Positions 6,598 through 14,136 are shown, counted from the first letter of the stretch. The stretch: DNA of 34,486 nt from a bacterium (GCA_013204185.1 JABMOI010000239.1:1-34486), one strand, 5' to 3'. Notes: generated from the letters alone by a model not told the origin. Numbers and translations are program-made.

Positions 6598-7644
6598 ATG
6601 ACTCCTGTTAAATCAAACACGATGCGATCCGTTTTACTTTTCCTCTGCTTTGGTTTTGTGTTGTTCGGGTGTGAGAACGAACCGGCTATTGATTCCCTCT
6701 TCGAGGTCTACCAAGGCGATGTCCCAGGCGCAGCGGTTGCGGTAATTAAAGATGGCACGGTTGTGTTCGAAGGCTATTATGGCCTGGCAGACCTTGAGTC
6801 CCAAACACCCATTTCTGCCGCTTCCAACTTCCGCTTGGCATCCGTCACCAAACAGTTCACTGCCACAGCGGTCATGATGCTCATTGACGAGGACTTGGTA
6901 GAACTTGAAACACCCATTCGGCAGGTATTTCCCGCGCTTCCTGCTTTCGCGGAGCCCATCACCATCGAGCATTTACTGCGTCACACGTCAGGACTGATGG
7001 ACTATGAATCCCTCATACCCGATTCAGTAACGGTGCAAGTGCGTGACAGCGACGTGCTCTCGATGCTAGAAACCTCAGATTCATTGTACTTCGAACCAGG
7101 TACGTCTTATTCGTATAGCAATAGCGGATATGCAGTGCTTGCGATGCTTGTCGAAAAGCTTTCCGGTCAATCGTTTCCCGCTTTCTTGAAAGCTCGGATT
7201 TTTGAACCTCTTGGGATGGATGCAACACTGGCCTTTGTGGAAGGAGGACCTGCAGCGCCTAACCGGGCATTTGGCTATTCGGTGTTCGAAGACTCCATTG
7301 CATTTACAGACCAAAGTCTCACAAGTGCTGTATTGGGTGATGGTGGAATCTATTCGTCGATTACGGACCTAAGAAAATGGGATGCATCGCTAACCGCTGG
7401 TGGACTTGTATCTGCTGAACTCCTCGCTCAAGCTTACACGCCCGGCCTTGAAAACTATGGATTCGGGTGGCGAATTGAAGAAGTGGATGGCCACCTTAGG
7501 CACAGCCACACGGGCAGCACGAGCGGCTTTCGAAATATCATCCAGCGCTTCCCGGACGATGATCTGACCGTAATCATCTTAACCAATCGGAACGGACCTG
7601 TCGTTGAACCGCTCGCGAATGAGGTTGCCCAGCGGTTTTTGTAG
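6598..7644 (+). CDS. Serine hydrolase lipoprotein (class C beta-lactamase-like)
   Basis: This 348-residue protein has the beta-lactamase/transpeptidase-like fold shared by class C beta-lactamases, esterases and D-aminopeptidases. The nucleophile motif is S82-V-T-K85, the second motif Y173-S-N175, and the third HTGS near residue 304 replaces KTG. LLRHTSGL (126-133) is another family mark. A lipoprotein signal peptide ends LFG-C25, so the mature protein should be lipid-anchored in the envelope. Start may be 6598 or the in-frame ATG at 6622. Substrate cannot be told; cell-wall peptides or esters are likelier than antibiotics. It is flanked by TA genes and transcribed alone. Confidence 0.85.
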   Translation: MTPVKSNTMRSVLLFLCFGFVLFGCENEPAIDSLFEVYQGDVPGAAVAVIKDGTVVFEGYYGLADLESQTPISAASNFRLASVTKQFTATAVMMLIDEDLVELETPIRQVFPALPAFAEPITIEHLLRHTSGLMDYESLIPDSVTVQVRDSDVLSMLETSDSLYFEPGTSYSYSNSGYAVLAMLVEKLSGQSFPAFLKARIFEPLGMDATLAFVEGGPAAPNRAFGYSVFEDSIAFTDQSLTSAVLGDGGIYSSITDLRKWDASLTAGGLVSAELLAQAYTPGLENYGFGWRIEEVDGHLRHSHTGSTSGFRNIIQRFPDDDLTVIILTNRNGPVVEPLANEVAQRFL

Positions 7645-7670
7645 TGTCTGAACTGAAGGCACAGTGCTAA

Positions 7671-8006
7671 CTAGGAAATAGCCAGCTGGACGCGAATGGC
7701 AGCTTCAACGGTTAGGAGCTCCTTCTTCGTAACCGAACCAAGCTTGCTGGTTAGGCGCTGTTTGCTGGCCGTCATGATCTGATCTGCCATTGCCTTGTTT
7801 GGCAGTCCTTTAACCGTAACTAGTGCTTCACTGGGAAATACCTTGCCCGTTTGGGACGATAGCGGAATCAACTGAACTCTGTTCAAGTGTTTGTTGGATG
7901 AGTTATTGCTCACCACCACCGCAGGGCGCTCTTTTTTTATTTCGCCCCCGATGCGTGAATCTAGACGAACCCACCAGATGTCTCCTCTTCGAATTGACCT
8001 ATTCAT
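7671..8006 (-). CDS. MazF/PemK-family mRNA interferase
   Basis: This 111-residue toxin opens with the MazF signature RRGDIWWVRLD, continues with KERPAVVVSNNSSNKHLNRVQLIPLSS and PNKAMADQIMTASKQRL, matching the RNA-binding loops and the catalytic region of sequence-specific MazF RNases. Length is normal and nothing is missing. ATG at 8004-8006 overlaps the upstream antitoxin by eight bases, as in tightly coupled TA operons. Confidence 0.9.
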   Translation of the reverse strand: MNRSIRRGDIWWVRLDSRIGGEIKKERPAVVVSNNSSNKHLNRVQLIPLSSQTGKVFPSEALVTVKGLPNKAMADQIMTASKQRLTSKLGSVTKKELLTVEAAIRVQLAIS

Positions 8007-8214
8007 CGAAGTCCTCGATCAGGCTTTCCGACCACTCGAGAGCATCTTTCTCTCGAAGTTCAATCTGCGCCATTTCAGCATAAGCCGAATCTAGATCTAG
8101 CACGTGAGGACTCACGAGCTTCTCAATAAACTGGCTGATTTTTCCGGCTCCAATCACGCGGTATAGACCTTCATAGACTTCATTATCGATTGTAATCGTA
8201 AGTTTCTTTGCCAT
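7999..8214 (-). CDS. Antitoxin of the MazF-like toxin
   Basis: This 71-residue protein begins KKLTITIDNEVYEGLYRVIGAGKISQFIEKLV, a ribbon-helix-helix-like DNA-binding segment, followed by an acidic helical tail (IELREKDALEWSESLIEDFDE) expected to block the toxin. This antitoxin type commonly precedes MazF genes but is not the AbrB-fold MazE of E. coli. It starts at ATG 8212-8214 and overlaps the toxin gene. The operator candidate lies at 8230-8248. Confidence 0.85.
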   Translation of the reverse strand: MAKKLTITIDNEVYEGLYRVIGAGKISQFIEKLVSPHVLDLDSAYAEMAQIELREKDALEWSESLIEDFDE

Positions 8215-8229
8215 TGCGACACTCAGTTT

Positions 8230-8248
8230 ACACGTGTATTAACACGTG
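8230..8248 (-). promoter_or_regulatory. Paired CACGTG operator candidate before mazE-like gene
   Basis: ACACGTG occurs at 8230-8236 and 8242-8248; each contains the palindrome CACGTG and the two are 12 bases apart in AT-rich DNA. They lie 16-34 bases upstream of the antitoxin ATG, where its own protein would be expected to bind. Confidence 0.45.
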
Positions 8249-8331
8249 CAATATACAGATGCATGCCTTCTGGCGCTAGGAGTAAGTTGGCATGTGTTAA
8301 ATCCATGGGCGCGCCGTCCGATACCCTAAGA

Positions 8332-8664
8332 ATGACACTCATTCTTCTCGTAGTAATTGGGCCTTGGCTACTATCCCGCGTGATCCATCACTGGGTGGAC
8401 TGGAAACACATGAGCGCGCCTGAGCGCCACGAAGAATCCGATATTGAGCGGAAGTTGAATGATATGCAGGCAGACCTTCGGTTTGAGTCTGCGTGGAATC
8501 TGTCCAGCGCAGAGGAAAGTCAGTCTCGGGAAAATCCAAGGTGGCAAACACCAGAGGAAATGCTCTTAGAAGACAAGCTCAAACGAACAGATAAAGACTG
8601 GACTCCACGGCTTTCAGGACTACCGGGCGTAGTGCACCAAGATCGGGCACCGCACAAGCGCTAA
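8332..8664 (+). CDS. Small single-pass membrane protein, unknown
   Basis: I do not recognise this 110-residue protein. It starts MTLILLVVIGPWLLSRVIHHWV, one membrane segment, followed by a charged cytoplasmic-looking tail with a short amphipathic helix (DIERKLNDMQADLR). The layout recalls PspB, but the similarity is only in shape. The start at 8332 puts the membrane segment at the N-terminus; the frame is open back to an ATG at 8263, next to the mazE-like operator. It may be a chance frame, although the composition looks protein-like. Confidence 0.4.
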   Translation: MTLILLVVIGPWLLSRVIHHWVDWKHMSAPERHEESDIERKLNDMQADLRFESAWNLSSAEESQSRENPRWQTPEEMLLEDKLKRTDKDWTPRLSGLPGVVHQDRAPHKR

Positions 8665-8677
8665 GCGCAATGGGTGG

Positions 8678-9220
8678 CTATGGCCTTTTGTTAATTGCTA
8701 GTTGATCGACAACCCACTGGGCATCCTCATCCCCATTTTCAGCGGAACGCTGCAGTTGAGCAAGCTGGGCCTCTGCAACCCTTCTATTGTGCTCATCTTC
8801 GAAGTGCGTCATGTACGAGATCCTATAATGCTCCTGTATCTGTTGGGCGTAAATCAGCAAGCCTTCTCTGGAGTTGGCATCCAAATTCTTATCAATGTTT
8901 TTCCCAAGAATCCACTTTGCGGTAGCCGTTTCACTTGACCGCAATAGCTCGAGTCCTCTTTGCCTATCGAGAGAGCCTTCACTGGAGTACATGTAATAGA
9001 AATACGCTGCCAATGGATTTCCAGACTCCGCATCTTCAATCAGCTTTTTGCGAAAGTCCGCGCCGATAATCGCTTCTTGATGTTTCATCAGCTTGCCAAT
9101 AACCGGAAGGTTGTGCAACATGCTAGAGCGTCGAATTGGACTAGCTGGATAGTACTCGACGAATGCAAACTCGCCGATTCCTAGTATGGCTACAAGTAAG
9201 ATGAGAAGTCCGTATTTCAT
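8678..9220 (-). CDS. Membrane-anchored helical-repeat protein, unknown
   Basis: This 180-residue protein has an N-terminal membrane anchor or signal (MKYGLLILLVAILGIGEFAFVEYY) and then an all-helical body. Segments such as LIEDAESGNPLAAYFYYMYS and LQRSAENGDEDAQWVVDQLA resemble Sel1/TPR-type repeats. It probably faces the periplasm as a scaffold. ATG at 9218-9220 is preferred over one five codons upstream because it starts right at the hydrophobic segment. The next gene upstream (9414-10028) has the same architecture. Confidence 0.6.
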   Translation of the reverse strand: MKYGLLILLVAILGIGEFAFVEYYPASPIRRSSMLHNLPVIGKLMKHQEAIIGADFRKKLIEDAESGNPLAAYFYYMYSSEGSLDRQRGLELLRSSETATAKWILGKNIDKNLDANSREGLLIYAQQIQEHYRISYMTHFEDEHNRRVAEAQLAQLQRSAENGDEDAQWVVDQLAINKRP

Positions 9221-9413
9221 GGTATTCAGTGGCAAGAAAGATATATTTACCCTGTTATCGACAAATAGAGGACACCTTTCAAGTTGAATACATCAAACAC
9301 CTTACCATATCGTAGGCTGAACAGGTAAACCACCATTCTCAAGGTTGATCTTAACAACGGCAAATTCAACCAGAATAAAGAACTGTATGAACAAGCCCTC
9401 TGTCGCAATTTAA

Positions 9414-10028
9414 CTACAGAGCCAGGCACTTGGTGTTGAAGTCCTCTTCAAACCGAGCCTGCATGAGATGGATCTCTGATACGAGCCCGCTATCCTGGAT
9501 GCGCTGGGTGATGAGCCTACTGCGCTCCAGAAAACGAGCATCACACGTATACAAGGCCGAGCGCCTAGCGAGATCAGCGGTAACAAACATGTGGCTACGC
9601 CCCATATACTGATCCATGTAGGCATCTACAATATCGACGAGCTCCTCTACATCGAGGTTTTCACTCCGCATCCACAAATAGTAGCGAGCCTCTGCGTGGC
9701 CCAGCTCGGCTGCGCGTTCCATGTAGTGGCGTTGACGGACCACATCTAATAGCACGCTGCTCACTTCAGGATTTTCTTCAGGCTTTTCCCGTGCCGCCTC
9801 CACGGCCATCGCGGCCCGGTACATGGCCTGTGCCTCTCCGGACTCTGCGGCTACGATGATCTCCTTCCATACATCCCTGGGTCGTTCCAGCCTCTCGTGG
9901 AGTTGTTTGTTTTTCCAGTACTTAACGGGTATAGAAAGAGTTTGATACGTGGATGTAGGAGTCGATACAGCTACGCCTAAAAGAAGGATGATTCCAACAA
10001 AGACGGTGGTGAGTGCTTTGCGTTGCAT
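9414..10028 (-). CDS. Signal-anchored Sel1-like repeat protein, unknown
   Basis: This 204-residue protein opens MQRKALTTVFVGIILLLGVAV, a signal peptide or anchor, and has helical segments reading AAESGEAQAMYRAAMAVEAA and MERAAELGHAEARYYLWM, close to the Sel1-like repeat pattern (A-x-x-G-x-x-x-A). Two cysteines occur in the C-terminal part (YTCDARF and TKCLAL). Together with the following gene it forms a pair of similar layout on the same strand, 193 bases apart. Function unknown; a periplasmic protein-protein scaffold is a guess. Confidence 0.6.
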   Translation of the reverse strand: MQRKALTTVFVGIILLLGVAVSTPTSTYQTLSIPVKYWKNKQLHERLERPRDVWKEIIVAAESGEAQAMYRAAMAVEAAREKPEENPEVSSVLLDVVRQRHYMERAAELGHAEARYYLWMRSENLDVEELVDIVDAYMDQYMGRSHMFVTADLARRSALYTCDARFLERSRLITQRIQDSGLVSEIHLMQARFEEDFNTKCLAL

Positions 10029-10108
10029 AGGTCAGCGTGTTTAATGGAATCGTTATGATGGAGATCGGCTATCGGGAATTCGTTATTAAGCGCCCCGTCG
10101 GGTACCCG

Positions 10109-10336
10109 TCAAGCAGAGATATTCCCTGCTGCAAAAACGTTAGCACTCAGAGACCACCTCAACTTGCAGCGCAATACTTCGTCAAAAGATGCGTATTCAG
10201 GGACATCAACAACCAACGCAAGTGGAAACATGTCAATATATTTAATCTTGACACGCTCTTCGTTGACCGGAATCAAATCTAGATGTAATTTGAAGGCTTC
10301 GCTGAATATGTGGCCTCGGCCATTGTTCAAAAGCAC
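10109..10336 (-). other. Open frame abutting tRNA-Ser, possible gene fragment
   Basis: The 387 bases between 10028 and the tRNA hold no confident gene. One minus-strand frame reads like protein (IKYIDMFPLALVVDVPEYAS) and stays open upstream to the edge of the tRNA gene without a good start codon; GTG at 10334-10336 is the nearest. It may be the tail of a gene cut off beside the tRNA, or chance. No family was recognised. Confidence 0.2.
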
Positions 10337-10415
10337 TGCATTCTGCCAGCCTATGAATGTCAGCGAACCGGTTTGAGAACCTACGGCGCCCTCGTGGAAT
10401 CGTGATCTTAAGCAA

Positions 10416-10504
10416 GGAGGGGTGGCAGAGCCTGGTTGAATGCACCGGTCTTGAAAACCGGCATACCCTTACCGGTATCGTGGGTTCGAATCCCACCCCC
10501 TCCG
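10416..10504 (+). tRNA. tRNA-Ser (anticodon TGA)
   Basis: Acceptor strands GGAGGGG (10416-10422) and CCCCTCC (10497-10503) pair, with discriminator G10504. The anticodon stem CCGGT/ACCGG (10445-10449, 10457-10461) holds the loop CTTGAAA with anticodon TGA at 10452-10454, which reads UCA. A long variable arm (ATACCCTTACCGGTAT), typical of serine, precedes the T arm GTGGG-TTCGAAT-CCCAC (10480-10496). After the discriminator comes CACCA, so the CCA tail is not exactly encoded. Confidence 0.97.
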
Positions 10505-10518
10505 CACCAATACAACGA

Positions 10519-10555
10519 AGCCCCGTCCACGTAGTGGATGGGGCTTTTTGTTTTT
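10519..10555 (+). terminator. Intrinsic terminator of tRNA-Ser
   Basis: AGCCCCGTCCAC (10519-10530), loop GTA, GTGGATGGGGCT (10534-10545) form a 12-pair stem with one G-T wobble, followed by TTTTTGTTTTT. It sits 14 bases after the tRNA and ends its transcript. Confidence 0.9.
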
Positions 10556-10584
10556 GGCCGGAGAAAGCTTGCTTGCGGAGAGCG

Positions 10585-10623
10585 AAAACAAAAAGCCCGA
10601 ACGAGCGAAGCGAGTACGGGGCT
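10585..10623 (-). terminator. Opposing intrinsic terminator
   Basis: On the minus strand AGCCCCG (10617-10623) pairs with CGGGCT (10594-10599) with one bulged C, followed by TTTTTGTTTT (10585-10594). It faces the tRNA terminator. No minus-strand gene directly upstream needs it, so it may guard the tRNA from antisense transcription or be part of the repeat. Confidence 0.6.
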
Positions 10624-10711
10624 GAGATGAATTGGTGCAGGACCTCCCAAATTAGGGATGTTGGAGCGCGAAGCGCGACAAAATCCCACTCCACACACAG
10701 AGGATCCAAGA

Positions 10712-10742
10712 AACCTTCAATTGATCATAATTGATGAAGGTT
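10712..10742. repeat. Inverted repeat upstream of the TonB receptor
   Basis: AACCTTCA (10712-10719) and TGAAGGTT (10735-10742) are perfectly complementary around an AT-rich centre. It lies about 80 bases before the receptor ATG and could be an operator or an RNA hairpin. No T-run follows on the plus strand. Confidence 0.4.
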
Positions 10743-10823
10743 GGATTGCCAATGTGCCCCTGAACCAAACCGAGCTTAGTTTCTAGACAATCCCAGTGCC
10801 CTTTCGTTTCATACTTCGTTTTT

Positions 10824-13049
10824 ATGCGCCCAGCACCCCTTTCGCTCTTCCTTTTTGTTGTCCTTCTGCTTAGTTCTTCCGTGCCAACCTGGGCTCAACA
10901 GTCTGTTTTCAAGGCGCGGGTCATTGATGAACACGAAAGAGAGGCGCTCTTCGGCGTAAACGTTGCCGTTGAAGGCACAACCATTGGTGGGGCCACCGAT
11001 AGCGAAGGCCTAGTCACGATTTCAGGAATTCCGTCCGGTAAACATACCATCGTCTTTTCGTTTGTTGGATACGAGACGGTGAAGTTGACGGTGACGTTTC
11101 CAACCTCTGACCCCGATTTCCTGTACGAAATCGCTCTTGAAGAGTCGCATGAAGAGCTAGAAGAAGTCTCGGTTAGCGCCACTCGTACGAGTCGGACCAT
11201 TGCAGACCAAGCAACGCGCGTAGAAACCATAGCGGGCGAAGAAATAGAAGAAAAAATCTCGATGGAGCCGGGCAACATTTCTATGCTCCTCAATGAGTCG
11301 CCCGGCATCAATGTGCAGCAAACGTCGGCTGTTACGGGTGGATCTTCGATACAGATTCAGGGACTCGATGGTCGGTACACCCAGATTCTCAAGGATGGCT
11401 TTCCCTTGTTCGGAGGGTTTTCAGGCGGGCTATCCCTTCTGCAGGTTCCACCACTGGATCTACAACAAGTGGAGGTTATCAAAGGCCCATCGTCCATCTT
11501 ATACGGAGGAGACGCAATTGCTGGGCTAATCAACCTAGTCTCGAAAGGACCAACCGAAGATTCTCAACTCTCGCTCCTAGCCAACGCCACTACGGCCGGC
11601 GGAATTGATTTAGGTAGTTTTTACACCAACAGCGGAGAGCGTTTCGGAATAACCTTTTTAGCGACGGGAAACAACCAGCGCCCATACGACCCTGACGACG
11701 ATTCATTTGCCAACCTTCCTAAAACGAGCCGGGTAACGCTTAACCCCAAACTGTACTATTACCCGAACGCTTCCACAACACTCTCGCTTGGGATCTCGGG
11801 TACGGTAGAAGAACGAACGGGCGGCGACATGGAGGTACTTAACAATGGGGCGTCTTCAACCCGTACTTTTTTTGAAGAAAACAGCTCGACCCGGCTTTCC
11901 TCTCAGTTCCGTGTGGATCGGAAACTGAATGGTTCATCTACCAACTTCTTAAAAGGTGATGGCGTTCTCACATTCAAGAACAGCGTCAGCTTTTTTGACC
12001 GCAAAATTGAAGTGCCAGGTTACCAGTTCGAGGGCCAACAAATTGCCACCTATTCAGAGGCGTCCCTTCTTGTGACTCGGTCGTTGCATCAAATCAGTTT
12101 AGGAGTTGACGTGCGGTCGGATGCGTTTGAGGAAGCGCTGGTCTCCCAAGACGAGAACCGTGATTACACGTATGTAAGCAGTGGCGTGTTTATTCAGGAT
12201 ACCTGGGACGTGAATTCGCGTGTGGTTCTGGAGGCGGGTACCCGAGTAGACTATCACAACGAGTATGGCACCTTCGTGCTACCCAAAGCGTCTGTACTTT
12301 TTAGAGCAACGGACCAATTGAGTGCTCGCGTTGGCGGTGGCCTGGGTTACAAAGCTCCCACCGTGTTTTTGGAGCCATCTGAAGAACGCGCCTTTCGTGG
12401 TGTGCGCCCACTCTCCAACCAAGTCGAGGCCGAGACTTCTAACGGAGGTAGCGTCGATATAAACTATAGGACGCTCATCCGAGACAAGGTAGTCCTGACC
12501 CTAAACCAAGCCTTTTACTTCACCAAACTTAAAAATCCGCTTATTCCCGTTTTTGAAGACAATCCCATTGGGCTCGGTTCATTGGAATACAAAAATGCGG
12601 ATGGATCCATGCAAACGCAGGCGTTTGAGACCAATGCTAAAATTGCCTACGGGGACCTCAAGCTGTTCCTCGGGTACGTTCATTTGAAGGCCGAAATGGA
12701 CAAATTAGACGGACCGTTTGCTCTTCCCCTAACCCCAACCCACAAAACGTACACCGTACTCGTCTACGAAAAACACGGTAAAGGACGGATTGGACTAGAA
12801 GCCTATTACACTGGGCCCCAACGACTTACGGACGATTCTAAAACGAAGGGTTATTGGATTACGGGGATCATGGCAGAACGCAAATTTGGGCCAGCAAGCT
12901 TCTTCCTCAATTTTGAAAACATGCTTGATACGAAGCAGAGCAATTTCTCTCCGGTTGTGCTTGGAGACGTTCAAAACCCGCATTTTGCCGATATCTGGGC
13001 GCCCATGGATGGTTTTATAGTGAACGGCGGAGTCAAGTATACGCTTTAA
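10824..13049 (+). CDS. TonB-dependent outer-membrane receptor
   Basis: This 741-residue receptor should import a ligand across the outer membrane using TonB energy. It has a signal peptide ending near SVPTWA (residue 24), a carboxypeptidase-regulatory-like beta-sandwich (about 27-108; FKARVIDEHEREALFGVNVAVEGT, SGIPSGKHTIVFSFVGYE), a plug domain (about 115-235; SATRTSRTIADQ, MLLNESPGINVQQ, VEVIKGPSSILYGGDAIAGLINLVSK) and a C-terminal barrel ending GGVKYTL. It is shorter than SusC proteins and has no SusD neighbour, so it is more like siderophore, cobalamin or metal receptors. The ligand cannot be read from the sequence. It is transcribed alone between a tRNA and a VapBC pair. Confidence 0.93.
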   Translation: MRPAPLSLFLFVVLLLSSSVPTWAQQSVFKARVIDEHEREALFGVNVAVEGTTIGGATDSEGLVTISGIPSGKHTIVFSFVGYETVKLTVTFPTSDPDFLYEIALEESHEELEEVSVSATRTSRTIADQATRVETIAGEEIEEKISMEPGNISMLLNESPGINVQQTSAVTGGSSIQIQGLDGRYTQILKDGFPLFGGFSGGLSLLQVPPLDLQQVEVIKGPSSILYGGDAIAGLINLVSKGPTEDSQLSLLANATTAGGIDLGSFYTNSGERFGITFLATGNNQRPYDPDDDSFANLPKTSRVTLNPKLYYYPNASTTLSLGISGTVEERTGGDMEVLNNGASSTRTFFEENSSTRLSSQFRVDRKLNGSSTNFLKGDGVLTFKNSVSFFDRKIEVPGYQFEGQQIATYSEASLLVTRSLHQISLGVDVRSDAFEEALVSQDENRDYTYVSSGVFIQDTWDVNSRVVLEAGTRVDYHNEYGTFVLPKASVLFRATDQLSARVGGGLGYKAPTVFLEPSEERAFRGVRPLSNQVEAETSNGGSVDINYRTLIRDKVVLTLNQAFYFTKLKNPLIPVFEDNPIGLGSLEYKNADGSMQTQAFETNAKIAYGDLKLFLGYVHLKAEMDKLDGPFALPLTPTHKTYTVLVYEKHGKGRIGLEAYYTGPQRLTDDSKTKGYWITGIMAERKFGPASFFLNFENMLDTKQSNFSPVVLGDVQNPHFADIWAPMDGFIVNGGVKYTL

Positions 13050-13062
13050 AGAGAGCGTTTTA
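13041..13062 (+). terminator. Possible terminator at the receptor stop codon
   Basis: ACGCT (13041-13045) pairs with AGCGT (13054-13058), followed by TTTTA. The stem contains the last codons and spans the stop, and lies where the convergent vapC-like gene ends (13060). It is weak. Confidence 0.3.
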
Positions 13063-13467
13063 AGGGATAATTAGATCGATTCGCTCATTCTGGTTTTTCC
13101 GGTACACATGAAAATCACTATCAAGCGTAAAAACGGTCCCCTTCAACTGCTCAGCCAAACAAACAATGCTGGCGTCTGCAAAAGACATCGGTACGTTCTC
13201 ATAAGCAGACATGAGGTCCAAAACTCTACTCAGATTGCTTTCAACGATGGACGTCAGCTTCAGCTTTCCGGATTCAAGGAGCTGTATGAGGCTTGAACTT
13301 CCTTTGTGAATGCCGGATAGGAGAAAGTGCGCTTCGGCAAGGACCGCTTCGCATGTAAAAAAGGGTGGCTCCAGTAGGCGAGCTTGCTCAACGCACCAAG
13401 CGTGGTACGCGTCTCGTCGGTTTAGTAGTGCGACAATGGGACCCGTATCAACAATAATAGTGCTCAT
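13060..13467 (-). CDS. VapC-like PIN-domain RNase toxin
   Basis: This 135-residue PIN-domain protein carries the acidic metal-binding residues of the family: D7 (IIVDTGPIVALLN), E45 (CEAVLAEA), D98 (SFADASIV) and D116/D118 (TLDSDF). VapC toxins cleave specific tRNAs or rRNA. ATG at 13465-13467 is chosen; a TTG one codon earlier is less likely. It follows its antitoxin by six bases and converges on the TonB receptor, the stops lying ten bases apart. Confidence 0.88.
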   Translation of the reverse strand: MSTIIVDTGPIVALLNRRDAYHAWCVEQARLLEPPFFTCEAVLAEAHFLLSGIHKGSSSLIQLLESGKLKLTSIVESNLSRVLDLMSAYENVPMSFADASIVCLAEQLKGTVFTLDSDFHVYRKNQNERIDLIIP

Positions 13468-13473
13468 CAATAC

Positions 13474-13731
13474 TTATCTCCCAAAACCCTTCAGATGAGT
13501 CCGATTCGTTGACAGATCGGAAGGCCCATTAACCGAACCGATTAACTCTTCAATTCCAGACAAGAACGAGCCCTTCGGAACCACAATCTTATCTTCTAGC
13601 AAAGCGTCTTCAACCAAGCGCATTACAGCCTCCTTGGCCGATACGCCCTGTTTTTTCGCCAGCAGCTTAATCTTTTGCTTTTGTTCTGGAGTCACTTTCA
13701 TCCCAAACCAAACAACTTGTTGCTTTTCCAT
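13474..13731 (-). CDS. VapB-like ribbon-helix-helix antitoxin
   Basis: This 85-residue protein has MKVTPEQKQKIKLLAKKQGV, then SAKEAVMRLVEDAL, an RHH DNA-binding core, followed by a Gly/Ser-rich tail (KGSFLSGIEELIGSVNG) that would insert into the PIN toxin. Two starts are possible, 13731 or the Met eleven codons in. The operator candidate at 13783-13813 lies upstream. Confidence 0.75.
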   Translation of the reverse strand: MEKQQVVWFGMKVTPEQKQKIKLLAKKQGVSAKEAVMRLVEDALLEDKIVVPKGSFLSGIEELIGSVNGPSDLSTNRTHLKGFGR

Positions 13732-13782
13732 TACGATGTTCTAATCAGTTCAATAACACTTAAAACGCAACAACATAACTCC

Positions 13783-13813
13783 GGTTGCAACCACCTCAAA
13801 ACCAGTTGCAACC
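13783..13813 (-). promoter_or_regulatory. Twin palindromic operators before vapB-like gene
   Basis: GGTTGCAACC (13783-13792) is a perfect palindrome. AGTTGCAACC (13804-13813) repeats it with one change, 21 bases apart, on the same helical face. They lie 52-82 bases upstream of the antitoxin ATG. Paired half-sites at two turns suit cooperative binding of an RHH antitoxin or TA complex. The rest of 13732-14033 shows nothing else. Confidence 0.6.
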
Positions 13814-14033
13814 TTGTGCCTCGTCGAGGTAATAAATCTTGTACCCGGCGGCCAGAATCCGAAGGCTTGGAAAAGCCTGTCAATTAGCATTAAGCAAAAA
13901 CGACCTCCGTTCTATCGCAGTGCTATTCTAAAGTACTGTTTCTAGGCTCGTTCACACTTTCGACTCCCTAACAGACTATCCACATCACTATTCGCCACCA
14001 ATAACGAGTTAACACCCTATTCAGGTCTTTACC

Positions 14034-14136
14034 CGTCACATATGACGACTTACATAACGAAGCGGAACAAATCTTCTTATTCGCCATAAGTGACGTATTA
14101 TAGGCTGTTATAACCTTTTATTCGACACATATGGCG
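14034..14136 (+). promoter_or_regulatory. Three palindromic hipB operators, CGnCAnnnnTGnCG
   Basis: CGTCACATATGACG (14034-14047), CGCCATAAGTGACG (14082-14095) and CGACACATATGGCG (14123-14136) share the symmetrical consensus CGnCA-N4-TGnCG. The second and third also share a TTATTCG left flank. The last overlaps the hipB start codon (14131), so binding could block both transcription and initiation. AT-rich DNA between them (TATTATAGG, GTTATAACC) probably holds the promoter. The pattern differs from the TATCC-N8-GGATA site of E. coli HipB. Confidence 0.65.

Larger units (their letters stand above)
10504..10638. repeat. tRNA-linked imperfect inverted repeat with a terminator in each arm
   Basis: The left arm runs from GCACCAAT (10504-10511) through AGCCCCGT to GGGGCTTTTTGTTTT (10541-10555). 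The right arm, on the other strand, repeats this order: ATTGGTGC (10631-10638), AGCCCCGT (10616-10623 reversed) and GGGCTTTTTGTTTT (ending at 10585). The loops differ. The 319 bases from the tRNA to the TonB receptor otherwise hold only short inverted repeats, including CGCG-AAG-CGCG at 10667-10677. It may be a dispersed repeat or a duplicated tRNA tail. Confidence 0.55.

Noticed and set aside
8332-8664. PspB homologue
   Set aside because: Only the layout (one membrane helix, short amphipathic helix) agrees; no sequence motif supports it and no psp genes are near.
10242-10709. Long minus-strand open frames with GGGGIRTHDTGKGM-like and GVGFEPTIPVRVC-like text
   Set aside because: These are the antisense of the tRNA-Ser gene and its terminator, a well-known source of spurious protein entries.
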